From assembly GCA_025997215.1 (NCBI GenBank), contig BNUH01000014.1:1-54269 (forward strand): DNA of 54,269 nt, written 5' to 3'. The position numbers were made by a program, and so were the translations under genes. Under the pieces are notes generated by a model. It worked only from the letters and a program-made list of their open reading frames with translations, searched no databases and was not told the DNA's origin. The DNA is from Clostridia bacterium. Its GTDB lineage: Bacteria > Bacillota_A > Clostridia > Christensenellales > Aristaeellaceae. Position 1 is the stretch's first letter, and the number at the start of each line of letters is the position of its first letter. Of the stretch, positions 40,869 to 50,144 are shown one piece after another.

Positions 40869-42740
40869 ATGAACAGAATCAGACCGTTGGATTCGGCCGT
40901 CGTTAACCTGATCGCCGCCGGAGAGGTCGTCGAGCGGCCCGCGCTCGCCATAAAGGAGCTGATCGAGAACAGCTTTGACGCCCAGGCGCGCGCGGTAACG
41001 GTTGAGTTGCGCGACGGCGGGCTGTCGTACTTCCGCGTGACGGACAACGGTGTGGGCATCCCGCGCGAGGAACTGGCGCTGGCATTCGCGCGTTCTGCCA
41101 CCAGCAAGTTGCGCGCGGCGGAGGACTTGGCAGACATTGCCACGATGGGTTTCAGGGGTGAGGCGCTGGCGTCGATTGCGGCCGTTTCGAAGGTCACGCT
41201 GACCAGTCGGCCGCGCGGCGTTGAGGACGGAGCGGCAATTGATATCGAAGGCGGCCGGATATTGAAGATCCGCGACGCGGCCAGTCCCGAGGGGACTACC
41301 GTCGTCGTGAAGGATCTGTTCTTTAATGTACCTGCGAGGCGCAAATTCCTCAAGAAACCTTTGGTTGAGACGGCGTATGCCACGGATTGGATCATCAAGC
41401 TGGCGGCAGCGTGGCCGGATGTTTGTGTGCGCATAATCAACCAGAGCAGGCAGACATTCCGCAGTGCGGGCGACGGCAATGCCCGTGGGGTGTTAGCGGC
41501 GGCGTGGGGGCTGGAGACCGCGCAACGCTTGATCCCTGTCAGCGGGGCAGCGGCGGGTTGTGTCGTAGAGGGCTTCATAGGCGTGGGTGAGGAAGCGAGG
41601 CACGGCAAGGCGCAGCAGTGGCTATTCCTAAACCGACGGGTTGTGCGGGCGAACGTGCTGGCCGATGCGGTGGAATCAGCGTGCCGCGAGCGGGTGATGA
41701 TCGGCCGCTCGCCTATATTTGCGTTGTGGCTGACGACAGATTACGCGATGGTGGATGTTAACGTCCATCCGAATAAATTGGAGGTCAGATTCCGAGACGA
41801 GTGCGCTGTGTGCGAAGGGATATCCGGCTTGGTGAATGGAGCGGTTAGGAATGCGGCTCCGTCACATTCAACCGTTGTATCGATGCCGCCACAGGCGTCG
41901 AATCCGTTTGCCGATTTACCTGCGATCGATTTGAATTCGACAATTTCTACTATTCCTGATAACGATATAAATGCTTCAATACCATCAACTCCATCGATTC
42001 CATCAATCCCAAATATTCCTACCATAACGATCCAGCCGCAACAACCACCGGAGGTTGAGACCTCAAACGCCACGCTCATCAGCGCGGCGCGCGACACCGC
42101 CGTTCCAATGATTCAACCCGAGGCAGAACAGCAAACCATGCGGGATATTCACGGTACGCCTGAAACAGCGCCAACCTTCCGCGTATTTGGCGCGGCGTTC
42201 AACCAATATATTTTGGCGGAACTAGACGAAACGTTGTACGTGATCGACCAACACGCGGCGCATGAGCGTTTTCTCTACGACCAATTCATCGGCGCATTGG
42301 ACGGCGAAACGGCGTCTCAACCCATGCTCGCGCCGTTGACGTTGACGCTCACCCGCCGCGAATCTGCGCTAGTGGACGCAAGCCGACAGGCCATCGCAGA
42401 TGCTGGTTTCATCGTCGAGCCATTCGGTGACTGCGCGCTGCGGGTGACCGCCGTACCCATGGTGCTGGGCGAACCCGCGCCGGATCTCATCCGCGCCGTC
42501 ATCGATGCGCTTGGGGACTTTTGCGAACTGCCCACGATGAAACGCCAGCGCGACACACTCATAAAGCTGGCGTGCAAGAAGGCGATCAAGGGCGGCGAAC
42601 CGCTCACCCGCGCGCAGATTTCCGGGTTGATATCCCAGTTAGCGCGGACGAATACGGCGCCGACCTGTCCGCATGGCCGTCCGATTTGCGTGGCCATTGA
42701 GAAGCGCGAGCTGGATCGGCGGTTCAAGCGGATCGTCTAA
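40869..42740 (+). CDS. mutL: DNA mismatch repair protein MutL (endonuclease type)
   Basis: A 623-residue MutL. The GHKL ATPase shows VNLIAAGEVVERPALAIKEL, IENSFDAQA, DNGVGIPRE and GFRGEALASIAAVSKVT. The C-terminal domain has DQHAAHERFLYD, ACKKAIKGGEPL and CPHGRP, the metal sites of the strand-nicking MutL class used by bacteria without MutH. The linker between the domains (about residues 350-400) is low in complexity, with repeated Ile-Pro-Ser units (SIPSTPSIPSIPNIP). That linker is AT-richer than the rest of the gene and probably disordered. Confidence 0.95.
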   Translation: MNRIRPLDSAVVNLIAAGEVVERPALAIKELIENSFDAQARAVTVELRDGGLSYFRVTDNGVGIPREELALAFARSATSKLRAAEDLADIATMGFRGEALASIAAVSKVTLTSRPRGVEDGAAIDIEGGRILKIRDAASPEGTTVVVKDLFFNVPARRKFLKKPLVETAYATDWIIKLAAAWPDVCVRIINQSRQTFRSAGDGNARGVLAAAWGLETAQRLIPVSGAAAGCVVEGFIGVGEEARHGKAQQWLFLNRRVVRANVLADAVESACRERVMIGRSPIFALWLTTDYAMVDVNVHPNKLEVRFRDECAVCEGISGLVNGAVRNAAPSHSTVVSMPPQASNPFADLPAIDLNSTISTIPDNDINASIPSTPSIPSIPNIPTITIQPQQPPEVETSNATLISAARDTAVPMIQPEAEQQTMRDIHGTPETAPTFRVFGAAFNQYILAELDETLYVIDQHAAHERFLYDQFIGALDGETASQPMLAPLTLTLTRRESALVDASRQAIADAGFIVEPFGDCALRVTAVPMVLGEPAPDLIRAVIDALGDFCELPTMKRQRDTLIKLACKKAIKGGEPLTRAQISGLISQLARTNTAPTCPHGRPICVAIEKRELDRRFKRIV

Positions 42741-42783
42741 TATTTGTTTAATGAGTTATTATACAAAATAACGGCGGGCATTA

Positions 42784-43788
42784 ATGAATAAAAAACCATT
42801 TATTGTGGCCGTCGTAGGGCCAACCGCTTCGGGAAAGTCCGACGCGGCGATCGACTTATGCCGCGCGTTAAACGGCGAAGCTGTATCTATGGACGCCATG
42901 CAGGTGTACCGAGGCATGCGCGTGGGCACGGCGCGCATTCAGCCGTGGCAGTGGCGCGGCGTGCCGCACCACGCGCTGTCATATGTGCCGCCGGATGAGC
43001 CGTACTCTGTAGCCGAGTACACGCGGGATTCGCTGCCCATCATAAATGATATACTTGCTAGAGGAAAATTACCCGTGCTGGTCGGCGGCACGGGTTTATA
43101 CCTATCGGCGATCCGCTATCCCATGCAGTTCGCGCGGACGGAAGCCGATAGCGTGCTGCGCGCGCAGTTGGAATCGATGGACAGCCAGTCGCTGCACAAC
43201 CGACTGTTGGATTTGGATCCAGCCACGGCGCGGCGTCTGCCGCTGGGCGATCGGCGGCGAATGATCCGCGCCATCGAGATCACGCTGACGACCGGAACGC
43301 CCATGTCCATGCTGAAGGATAGTGTCGAAGAGCGTTTCACAACGCTGACGCTGGGCATCGACGTCCCGCGCGAACTGCTGATTCAGCGCATCGTACAGCG
43401 CACGGACGCGATGCTGGATGCGGGGCTGGTGGATGAGGTGCGATTCTTGCTGCGGTGCGGGCTGCCCGTATCCGCTCAATCCATGCAAGCGATAGGATAC
43501 AAGGAGACGGCGCAAGCGCTCGCGGAGGGCTGGCCTCGGGAGCGATTAAGGGAAGCGATCGTCATCCGCACCCGGCAGTATGCCAAGCGGCAGATGACGT
43601 GGTTCCGCGCGGTCGAGGGCATTAAATGGTTTGAATGGGAGGGCGCGGCAGAGCGGATGGCCGACGCCGTTTTTAACCTTATAGACACGCACCGAACGGT
43701 TATTACTCCTGAATCATATATTGATTCCACCGGAGATAGAATGGGCGTCCGCGCACACTATCGGAGGGAGATGATTAAGGAGGTATAA
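42784..43788 (+). CDS. miaA: tRNA dimethylallyltransferase MiaA with an unusual C-terminal extension
   Basis: MiaA transfers dimethylallyl to A37 of tRNAs reading UNN codons. The P-loop GPTASGKS is at 12-19, followed by SMDAMQVYRGMRVGTA, PVLVGGTGLY and RTRQYAKRQMTWFR. The conserved part ends near residue 300. The last about 35 residues (from DTHRTVITPESYIDS on) are encoded by a 108-bp leader sequence that recurs in front of the third Cys-rich paralog, so they are a by-product of that duplication rather than family sequence. The gene overlaps the regulatory region of the first paralog. Confidence 0.95.
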   Translation: MNKKPFIVAVVGPTASGKSDAAIDLCRALNGEAVSMDAMQVYRGMRVGTARIQPWQWRGVPHHALSYVPPDEPYSVAEYTRDSLPIINDILARGKLPVLVGGTGLYLSAIRYPMQFARTEADSVLRAQLESMDSQSLHNRLLDLDPATARRLPLGDRRRMIRAIEITLTTGTPMSMLKDSVEERFTTLTLGIDVPRELLIQRIVQRTDAMLDAGLVDEVRFLLRCGLPVSAQSMQAIGYKETAQALAEGWPRERLREAIVIRTRQYAKRQMTWFRAVEGIKWFEWEGAAERMADAVFNLIDTHRTVITPESYIDSTGDRMGVRAHYRREMIKEV

Positions 43789-43790
43789 CC
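43683..43790 (+). repeat. 108-bp leader repeat, copy 1 (inside the 3' end of miaA)
   Basis: The sequence from AGACACGCACCGAAC to the start codon of the first paralog recurs at 51229-51336 at the same length with only scattered changes. It contains an AC-N17-CATA promoter-like pair, the inverted repeat GAATCATATATTGATTC (43711-43727), and GGAGG shortly before the ATG at 43791. This copy also encodes the last 35 residues of miaA. Confidence 0.8.
43696..43722 (+). promoter_or_regulatory. Candidate late-sporulation (sigma K-like) promoter of paralog 1
   Basis: AC at 43696-43697, 17 bases, then CATATATT at 43715-43722, compared with the sigma K pattern AC-N16/17-CATANNNTA. The palindrome GAATCA-TATAT-TGATTC overlaps the -10 element. 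Conservation in the second leader copy supports a regulatory role; the sigma assignment is tentative, and sporulation in this organism is not shown. Confidence 0.35.
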
Positions 43791-46571
43791 ATGGAACTAC
43801 GCGCTAACTGTGTCCCGAACGACGATCGCCGTGATCTGCCGGAGGGCTACTGCGACGAAATGGATATATCAAAGACGGAGATCCACGACGCGCACGAACT
43901 GTATTGCTTACTTATTGGCGAACCCGGCGACTACGGCGGCAATGCCAGCGATCATTACGACATCAGGGCGGATATCGTCATAGATGGCGATTGGACGCCC
44001 ATTGTGAGCTTGGGCTTCAAAACTGAAGAATCGGAGACAAACTATCTGCCGATTACGCTCGATGGCCATGGCCACACGATAACGGGCCTTAACGCGGCGC
44101 TGTTCGCGACCGTTTACGGCGGCACGGTCATAAAGAATCTGCATCTGCGCGAGGTTACGCGCAATCCGGATTATGTGGTGTATGGTTATTCCGGGGATGG
44201 CGCTTTTTTACAATCCGGTGCCGCCTCGTTCGTCAACTGCAGCGCCAGCGGCGAGATAACGGGTGATGAAACGCACGACACCATCGGCGGATTCCTTGGC
44301 AACAGCCATAATAACGGAAGCAGCATATTATCGTTCACAAATTGTATTAATTATGTTAATATAAAAGCCGGAGGTCATGTCGGTGGATTCGCGGGCTCTA
44401 TTCATGCCTTTGACGAAATATGGTTTGACCGCTGCGCGAATTATGGCAGCATAACCGTACCGAATATGTTTCAATCCTATAGCATAGGCGGATTCGTTGG
44501 CGAGGTTGCATTAGCGGATCAGTTGTACGTTAAATCCAATGACGGCTATAGTGTCAATTACGGCACGATCAACGGCAAACATATTGTGTTCAACGGCATC
44601 GAAAATCAGCCTGTGGGTTCACAATTTATAGGCGGTTTCGCCGGCCATACCTTGTGCAATGATGTGAAGATCAGGAACTTCATAAACAATGGTAAAATTA
44701 TTACCGCTGGCGATCTTGGCACGATCAGCGCTGTCGGCGGCATTGTCGGAGGAGTGGATACCAAAACCACAGAATTCACAAACTGTATCAGCAATGCTGA
44801 TGTGACATGCGAAGGGCCGCTACCCTCCCGCGTCGGAGGCATTGCTGGCTATTTCTATGCGCGTGGTGTTGAAGAAGAGGATGATGATGTGACGTGTACA
44901 TTCGTTGACAATTATGTATCGAACATAGTTATATCAGGCGCGTGTGATGAAGTAGATGTGGATGGTGGTGCGGCAGGCTTAGCATGCTTTTGGGAAATCG
45001 AACCTCCCATAGTAGCGGCGCATGGCAACTATGTTACCGCTACGCATATACATACGGGTTATTATGGCAAAGTCGGGCGGCTGTTCAACAGAGCGTTCGG
45101 TAATGAGGGCGACGACGATTATGTGTATGATAATTATGCGAAACAGAATGTGCTGCTGACTGGCGGTGTCATTGTGCTAGATTGCGACGAGGATGCTGTG
45201 CAGCTTTCGGATAGTCCGCTGCCCGACAACAATGAGACTGACTGCCCTGACGTGCCCTTCAAAGGCGGCTCGCTGCGCAACGGCGCCGACGCCGAGGCCA
45301 ACTCGATTAAGATCCCGCACATACTGATATTCAACAGCCGCAACTTAGACCCGGAAAAAACTGTTACTTGGGTAGACCCGCTGCTGCTGCATCAACGGAT
45401 CGACAGGGCGGCTATTGATATTGACTTTGCTAATGAACGCCCAGAGCATATACCGCCCGGCGCAAAGTTCATATGCTGGTCCCTGGACGAGGCAGGCAAT
45501 GAATGCGTCACGGATATAGACCAGATTCACAGCAATGTAGCGATCCTTTTTGCGCAGTATGTGTGCTGCTCGCCGGGGTTCAACTATGTTGAAGGCCCTG
45601 GTTGCGTGTTCGTCAGCTGCCCGCCAGGATGCAAACGGGTCGGGCCGAAGGCGTGCGAATGCGAGGGATTGTCCGGCAACGTCTTGGATTCGCTGGGTGA
45701 GATCGTCGCCTCGATAGCGGCTGGCGAGAGCGGTGGCGCGGAAGTCATCAAGGCTGGCGCGGCTGCGCTCGCGGTTATCAAGAATCCCTTAGCGGCGTTG
45801 GTCGGCAGTGAAAAACGTCAGCTGATCGACGGCGTTTATAATATTTATAAAAATATAGCCGACATGGAATGCGTCATGCTGCGCAAGCTGTGCTGCTCCG
45901 TCCGCGCTGTCTGCAACTGCGGCAACAACGATCCGTGCGCCGATTGCTGCACGCTGCCCACAGGCATGCAAAATGCCATGGAGGATATCGTCAGCTCAAT
46001 CGCGGATGTCGAAAGCGCGTCGGGCAATCTGATGCTGGAAAGCGCGTACGTCATTGAAGATACTGTCGATTCATACACGGATGTTGGCGAATTGCAGGAT
46101 ATAATGAATGGCATTCAAGGCTTGACGTGCATTACATCCCAAATCGAGAACACGATGGCCGACAAATTGTGCATGTCGCTGAACGCGGCGTGCGGATGTT
46201 CAGGGCCGAGTGGTATGGCCCAGTGCGTATCTGTAATCATGTCGGATTCAATCTCAAAGGTGATCGAGTCCATCTCCGACACCGAGCAAGGCGCAGGAAA
46301 ACTGGTCCAGTTTGGCGCAGAGGCGTTGGGTTCACTGGACACAGCAACCACGAGCGCGCAGGATGTGCTGGCGGTCATGAATACTGTAGGCAATCTGGCT
46401 GACAGTGCGCTGGCTATCGAGCAGGCGTCCATGCGCAAGCTGTGCTCCAGCCTAAGCGTACTCTGTCCAAATGATAACAACCCGCCGCTCTGTCCCGATG
46501 TGCCGCTGGATTGCGCGGGCATATGCGGCGCAACCTTCGCATGCGGGAAATATATTCAAGGAGGAATATAA
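43791..46571 (+). CDS. Cys-rich beta-helix / helical-repeat paralog 1
   Basis: A 926-residue protein with no signal peptide, membrane segment or sorting motif. Residues about 25-150 have the adhesin-like pattern Asp-Ile...Trp-Thr-Pro-Ile and HTITGLNAALFATV. Six GLUG-like turns (GGFLGN 164, GGFAGS 196, GGFVGE 231, GGFAGH 279, GGIVGG 315, GGIAGY 348) suggest a right-handed beta-helix. Residues about 547-593 (AKFICWSLDEAGNECVTD) resemble an InlB-type B repeat, then comes a Cys-rich linker. Residues about 626-910 are three helical repeats, each with SI..E near the start and a KLC.SL..(V/L)C ending. The repeats recall helical modules of clostridial and Bacillus spore-surface proteins. The ATG at 43791 follows AAGGAGG. 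It is probably a self-assembling, disulfide-linked structural protein; function unknown. Confidence 0.7.
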   Translation: MELRANCVPNDDRRDLPEGYCDEMDISKTEIHDAHELYCLLIGEPGDYGGNASDHYDIRADIVIDGDWTPIVSLGFKTEESETNYLPITLDGHGHTITGLNAALFATVYGGTVIKNLHLREVTRNPDYVVYGYSGDGAFLQSGAASFVNCSASGEITGDETHDTIGGFLGNSHNNGSSILSFTNCINYVNIKAGGHVGGFAGSIHAFDEIWFDRCANYGSITVPNMFQSYSIGGFVGEVALADQLYVKSNDGYSVNYGTINGKHIVFNGIENQPVGSQFIGGFAGHTLCNDVKIRNFINNGKIITAGDLGTISAVGGIVGGVDTKTTEFTNCISNADVTCEGPLPSRVGGIAGYFYARGVEEEDDDVTCTFVDNYVSNIVISGACDEVDVDGGAAGLACFWEIEPPIVAAHGNYVTATHIHTGYYGKVGRLFNRAFGNEGDDDYVYDNYAKQNVLLTGGVIVLDCDEDAVQLSDSPLPDNNETDCPDVPFKGGSLRNGADAEANSIKIPHILIFNSRNLDPEKTVTWVDPLLLHQRIDRAAIDIDFANERPEHIPPGAKFICWSLDEAGNECVTDIDQIHSNVAILFAQYVCCSPGFNYVEGPGCVFVSCPPGCKRVGPKACECEGLSGNVLDSLGEIVASIAAGESGGAEVIKAGAAALAVIKNPLAALVGSEKRQLIDGVYNIYKNIADMECVMLRKLCCSVRAVCNCGNNDPCADCCTLPTGMQNAMEDIVSSIADVESASGNLMLESAYVIEDTVDSYTDVGELQDIMNGIQGLTCITSQIENTMADKLCMSLNAACGCSGPSGMAQCVSVIMSDSISKVIESISDTEQGAGKLVQFGAEALGSLDTATTSAQDVLAVMNTVGNLADSALAIEQASMRKLCSSLSVLCPNDNNPPLCPDVPLDCAGICGATFACGKYIQGGI

Positions 46572-46573
46572 CG

Positions 46574-49348
46574 ATGGAATTACACAATAACTGCAATCCC
46601 GACATTGAACCTCGCGTCAGTATAGACTGCGGCGGAGTGGATACATCGCGGACTGAAATCAAGAACGCGCGCGACCTGTATTGCTTGCTAAACGGCGACA
46701 ACGCCAGCGACCATTACGACATCACGGCGAACATCGTCATTGATGGCGATTGGACGCCTATTAATAGCGCGGGGCTTTATCAAGCACCGGAATTCGAATG
46801 GGAAGACCCAGTCATTGTGCCAATAACGCTCGACGGCAATGGCCACACAATAACCGGGCTGAACCAGGCGCTGTTCGCGAGCGTTTGCCCCGGCACGGTT
46901 ATACAGAATCTGCATCTGCTGGGGATTTGGCGCGACCCGGAGCATGTTGCGCAGGGTTTTTCTGACGGCGGGTTCATACAGGAAGGCATTGCCACGTTCA
47001 TTAACTGTAGCGCGAGCGGCGAAATAGGGGATGGAGTGTATAGCGGAGTCGTCGGCGGATTTGTTGGCGGCAGCTATGGTGAAAGCGGCGGTCAACCATT
47101 ATCGTTCAAGAACTGCGTGAACCATGTGAAAGTAAACACAGGAGAAATTGCCGGCGGGTTCGCGGGTCATGTTGCCTTATCTGGAGGCGATTTATTGGTT
47201 GACAACTGCGCGAATTACGGCGACATAACCGTATCGGATTGGCTATTTAACAGAGCTATTGGAGGCTTTTTTGGCTATGTCGAAATCTTCGGACAGGTGT
47301 TAGCCGGTACCAATGGCGACTATAACGTCAACTATGGCAAGATCGACGCCAGGCATACAATGAACGTCAGCGCGGTTGTAAGAAGTGCTGATGAAAGCAG
47401 TTCTGGTGAAGAACGCGATGGGTTGACCCATATCACGGGTTCGCCTGACGCCGGAGGTTTCGGCGGATATATCAACGGGGGAAACATAACTATAAAGAAC
47501 TTTATTAATAACGGGCGTATTATCAACCAAGCGGATCAACAGGATTCGCAATCATATGCATATAATGCGGCCGGCGTTACAGGCACAGCCTATGCCACTG
47601 ACCTCATGTTTGACGGCTGCATATCCAATGCCGATGTGATATGCGAAGGCAGCAAAAGCGCTTCGGTTGGCGGCATCACAGGTAGAATGATAGCTACGGA
47701 GGCAGTGTTCACGAACAATTATGTATCAAGCATAGACATCATCGGTGATGTACAGAGCGGTTGGGGCGCGGCGGGGCTTGGGGTGCTGCACGAACAAACT
47801 TTTTTATCGATTACCGCGCATGGCAACGTCGTAACTGCGAAGCGCATCGTCACAGGCGCGAATTCTGAGGTTGGGCGTTTGTTCAACCAATTATTTGGAA
47901 ATGAAGGCAACCTTGATTATGTTTATGACAACTATGCTATAGACTCGATGAAATTGACCGGCGTGGTCATGACTCACGATTGCAACGGGCAAGTATCGCT
48001 TAATGACGAGATGTTGCAGGAAAAATATGCATCCGCCTGTGGCGATCTGCCGTTCATAGGCTTGTCGCTGCGCAACGGCGCCGACGTCGACGCCGATGAG
48101 ATCCCGCGTGTACTGATACTAAACAGCCGCAACTTAGATCCGGAAAAAGTGTTCATATGGGAAACCCCGGTTGAAGCGCTTCGTGCACAATCAGGGATTA
48201 ATGCGGCGGATTTTGATTTTGACCCAGCTACGGAGCGGCCTGATCATATACCGCAAGGCGCTAGCTTCAAATGCTGGTCCCTGGACGAGGCAGGCAAACA
48301 ATGCGTTACGAATACATCCCAGATTACCAGCGATGTTACGGTGCTTTTCGCGCAGTATGTGTGCGGTTCGGTGGGTTTCGACTATCTTGAAGGGCCGGCA
48401 TGCGTGTTCGTCGGCTGCCCGCAGGGGTGTAAGCAGGTCGGAACGGAGGCGTGTGAATGCGAGGGTATGCTGTCCGGCAACGTGCTGGCGTCGCTGGGTG
48501 AAATCGTTTCCTCGATCGCGGCTGGTGAGAGCGGCGGCGCGGAAGTCATCAAGGCTGGCGCGGCAACGCTCGCGGTTATCAAGAATCCCTTAGCGGCGTT
48601 GGTCAGCACCGAAAAACGTCAGCTGATCGACGGTGTCTATAACATTTATAAAAATATAGCCGACATGGAGTGCGTCATGCTGCGCAAGCTGTGCTGCTCC
48701 GTCCGCGCCGTGTGCAACTGCGGCCCGTCGAGCCTGAACCCGGACGAATGCTGTTCGCTGCCCACAGGTATGCAGTACGCCATGGAGGATGTGGTCAGCT
48801 CCATCGCGGATGTCGAGAGCGCGTCGGGCGGATTGATGCTGGAAAGCGCGTATGTCATCAAGGATACCGTCGATTCGTACGCGGATGTTGGTGAATTGCA
48901 AGATATAATGCACGGCATTCAGGGTTTGACGTGCATTACATCGCAAATCGAGAACACGATGGCCGACAAATTGTGCATGTCGCTGAACGCGGCGTGCAGC
49001 TGTTCCGGGCCTAGCGGGTGCGTTACCGAACCGATGTCGGATTCAATCTCCAAGGTGATCGAATCCATCTCCGACACCGAGCAGGGCGTCGGCAAACTGG
49101 TTCAGTTCGGCGCGGAGGCGTTGGAAACGCTCGACGCGGCAACCACGAGCGCGCAGGATGTGCTGGCGGTAATGAATTCCGTCGGCAGTCTGGCTGACAG
49201 TGCGCTGGCAATCGAGCAAGCGTCCATGCGCAAACTTTGCACCAGCCTTGGCATACTCTGTCCCAGCGACAATAATCCGCCGCTCTGTCCCGATGTGCCG
49301 CTGGATTGCGCGGGCATGTGCATGGGCGTGACGGGTAGCTGCCGCTGA
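46574..49348 (+). CDS. Cys-rich beta-helix / helical-repeat paralog 2
   Basis: A 924-residue paralog with the same domain order as the preceding gene and only 2 bp between stop and ATG. AAGGAGG lies within the last codons of paralog 1, so the two are one transcript. It begins MELHNNCNPDIEPRVSIDCG. The N-terminal half is clearly diverged from paralog 1 (insertions, different loop sequences), while the helical Cys repeats from about residue 633 are nearly identical. Six GLUG-like turns are again present (GGFVGG, GGFAGH, GGFFGY, GGFGGY, AGVTGT, GGITGR). The variable half would be the exposed or specificity part and the conserved half the assembly part. That division is inference. Confidence 0.7.
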   Translation: MELHNNCNPDIEPRVSIDCGGVDTSRTEIKNARDLYCLLNGDNASDHYDITANIVIDGDWTPINSAGLYQAPEFEWEDPVIVPITLDGNGHTITGLNQALFASVCPGTVIQNLHLLGIWRDPEHVAQGFSDGGFIQEGIATFINCSASGEIGDGVYSGVVGGFVGGSYGESGGQPLSFKNCVNHVKVNTGEIAGGFAGHVALSGGDLLVDNCANYGDITVSDWLFNRAIGGFFGYVEIFGQVLAGTNGDYNVNYGKIDARHTMNVSAVVRSADESSSGEERDGLTHITGSPDAGGFGGYINGGNITIKNFINNGRIINQADQQDSQSYAYNAAGVTGTAYATDLMFDGCISNADVICEGSKSASVGGITGRMIATEAVFTNNYVSSIDIIGDVQSGWGAAGLGVLHEQTFLSITAHGNVVTAKRIVTGANSEVGRLFNQLFGNEGNLDYVYDNYAIDSMKLTGVVMTHDCNGQVSLNDEMLQEKYASACGDLPFIGLSLRNGADVDADEIPRVLILNSRNLDPEKVFIWETPVEALRAQSGINAADFDFDPATERPDHIPQGASFKCWSLDEAGKQCVTNTSQITSDVTVLFAQYVCGSVGFDYLEGPACVFVGCPQGCKQVGTEACECEGMLSGNVLASLGEIVSSIAAGESGGAEVIKAGAATLAVIKNPLAALVSTEKRQLIDGVYNIYKNIADMECVMLRKLCCSVRAVCNCGPSSLNPDECCSLPTGMQYAMEDVVSSIADVESASGGLMLESAYVIKDTVDSYADVGELQDIMHGIQGLTCITSQIENTMADKLCMSLNAACSCSGPSGCVTEPMSDSISKVIESISDTEQGVGKLVQFGAEALETLDAATTSAQDVLAVMNSVGSLADSALAIEQASMRKLCTSLGILCPSDNNPPLCPDVPLDCAGMCMGVTGSCR

Positions 49349-49364
49349 ACGTTTTCATCCGCAC

Positions 49365-49402
49365 TGGAAATCCCAACCGCTTCATGATATAATGAAGCGG
49401 TT
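49365..49402 (+). promoter_or_regulatory. Promoter with an 11-bp perfect palindrome over the -10 box, upstream of the Fe-S scaffold-like/GGGtGRT operon
   Basis: TGGAAA at 49365-49370, 17 bases and a perfect TATAAT at 49388-49393. AACCGCTTCAT (49375-49385) and ATGAAGCGGTT (49392-49402) are exact inverted repeats separated by six bases, so the -10 box sits at the centre. The arrangement suits a repressor operator. The same inverted repeat could act as a terminator hairpin for paralog 2, though only TTT follows. Confidence 0.6.
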
Positions 49403-49436
49403 TATGCTGCTGATATACAAGAACGGGGGGATTAAT

Positions 49437-50129
49437 ATGCAATACACCACCGAAGTGGACGAGATGACCTGCGTGGCCAAGGGCTGTAACCACGGCCCCG
49501 CGCCCATCCCCGAGGAAGGGAAATGGGTGCAGGCGCGTGAAATTACGGACATATCCGGCCTGACCCACGGCGTGGGTTGGTGCGCACCCCAGCAGGGCGC
49601 GTGCAAGCTGACGCTGAATGTCAAGGCGGGCGTGATCCAGGAGGCGCTGGTGGAGACCATCGGCTGCTCGGGGATGACCCACTCTGCCGCTATGGCCGCG
49701 GAGATTCTGTCCGGCAAGACCATCCTCGAGGCGCTGAATACCGACCTGGTGTGCGACGCCATCAACACTGCCATGCGGGAGTTATTCCTGCAGATAGCAT
49801 ATGGCCGCACCCAGAGCGCGTTCTCGGAGGATGGGCTGCCCGTGGGCGCTGGGCTGGAGGATCTGGGCAAGGGCTTGCGCTCCCAGATCGGCACGATGTA
49901 TGGCACGCTGGCCAAGGGCGTCCGGTATCTGGAGATGGCCGAAGGTTATGTTACCAAAATAGCGCTGGATGATAACGGCGAGGTCATCGGCTACCAATTC
50001 TGCAACATGGGCAAGATGATGGACGCCATCCAAAAGGGTACCGACCCTAAGGAAGCATACGAGAAGAACGTAGGCACATATGGACGCTTCGACGAAGCTG
50101 CGCGGCTGATCAACCCGCGTCACGCGTGA
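49437..50129 (+). CDS. Iron-sulfur cluster assembly scaffold-like protein (partner of GGGtGRT)
   Basis: A 230-residue protein with an IscU/NifU N-domain-like core: ETIGCSGMTHSAAMAAEILS matches the scaffold segment around the second cluster Cys. Further cysteines occur in VAKGCNHGP, GVGWCAPQQGACKLTL and CNMGKMM. The C-terminal part (GRTQSAFSEDGLPVGAGLED onward) is specific to the subgroup that neighbours GGGtGRT proteins. It probably binds or transfers an Fe-S cluster, but the client is unknown. The ATG at 49437 follows GGGGGG by 6 bases. It is the first gene of a two-gene operon with a palindromic promoter, set between paralogs 2 and 3. Confidence 0.8.
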   Translation: MQYTTEVDEMTCVAKGCNHGPAPIPEEGKWVQAREITDISGLTHGVGWCAPQQGACKLTLNVKAGVIQEALVETIGCSGMTHSAAMAAEILSGKTILEALNTDLVCDAINTAMRELFLQIAYGRTQSAFSEDGLPVGAGLEDLGKGLRSQIGTMYGTLAKGVRYLEMAEGYVTKIALDDNGEVIGYQFCNMGKMMDAIQKGTDPKEAYEKNVGTYGRFDEAARLINPRHA

Positions 50130-50144
50130 GGGAGGGGTTAAAAG

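Noticed and set aside
41930..42060. Low-complexity Ile-Pro-Ser stretch as a sign of a foreign insertion in mutL
   Set aside because: MutL linkers between the ATPase and endonuclease domains are normally variable and disordered; both flanking domains are intact.
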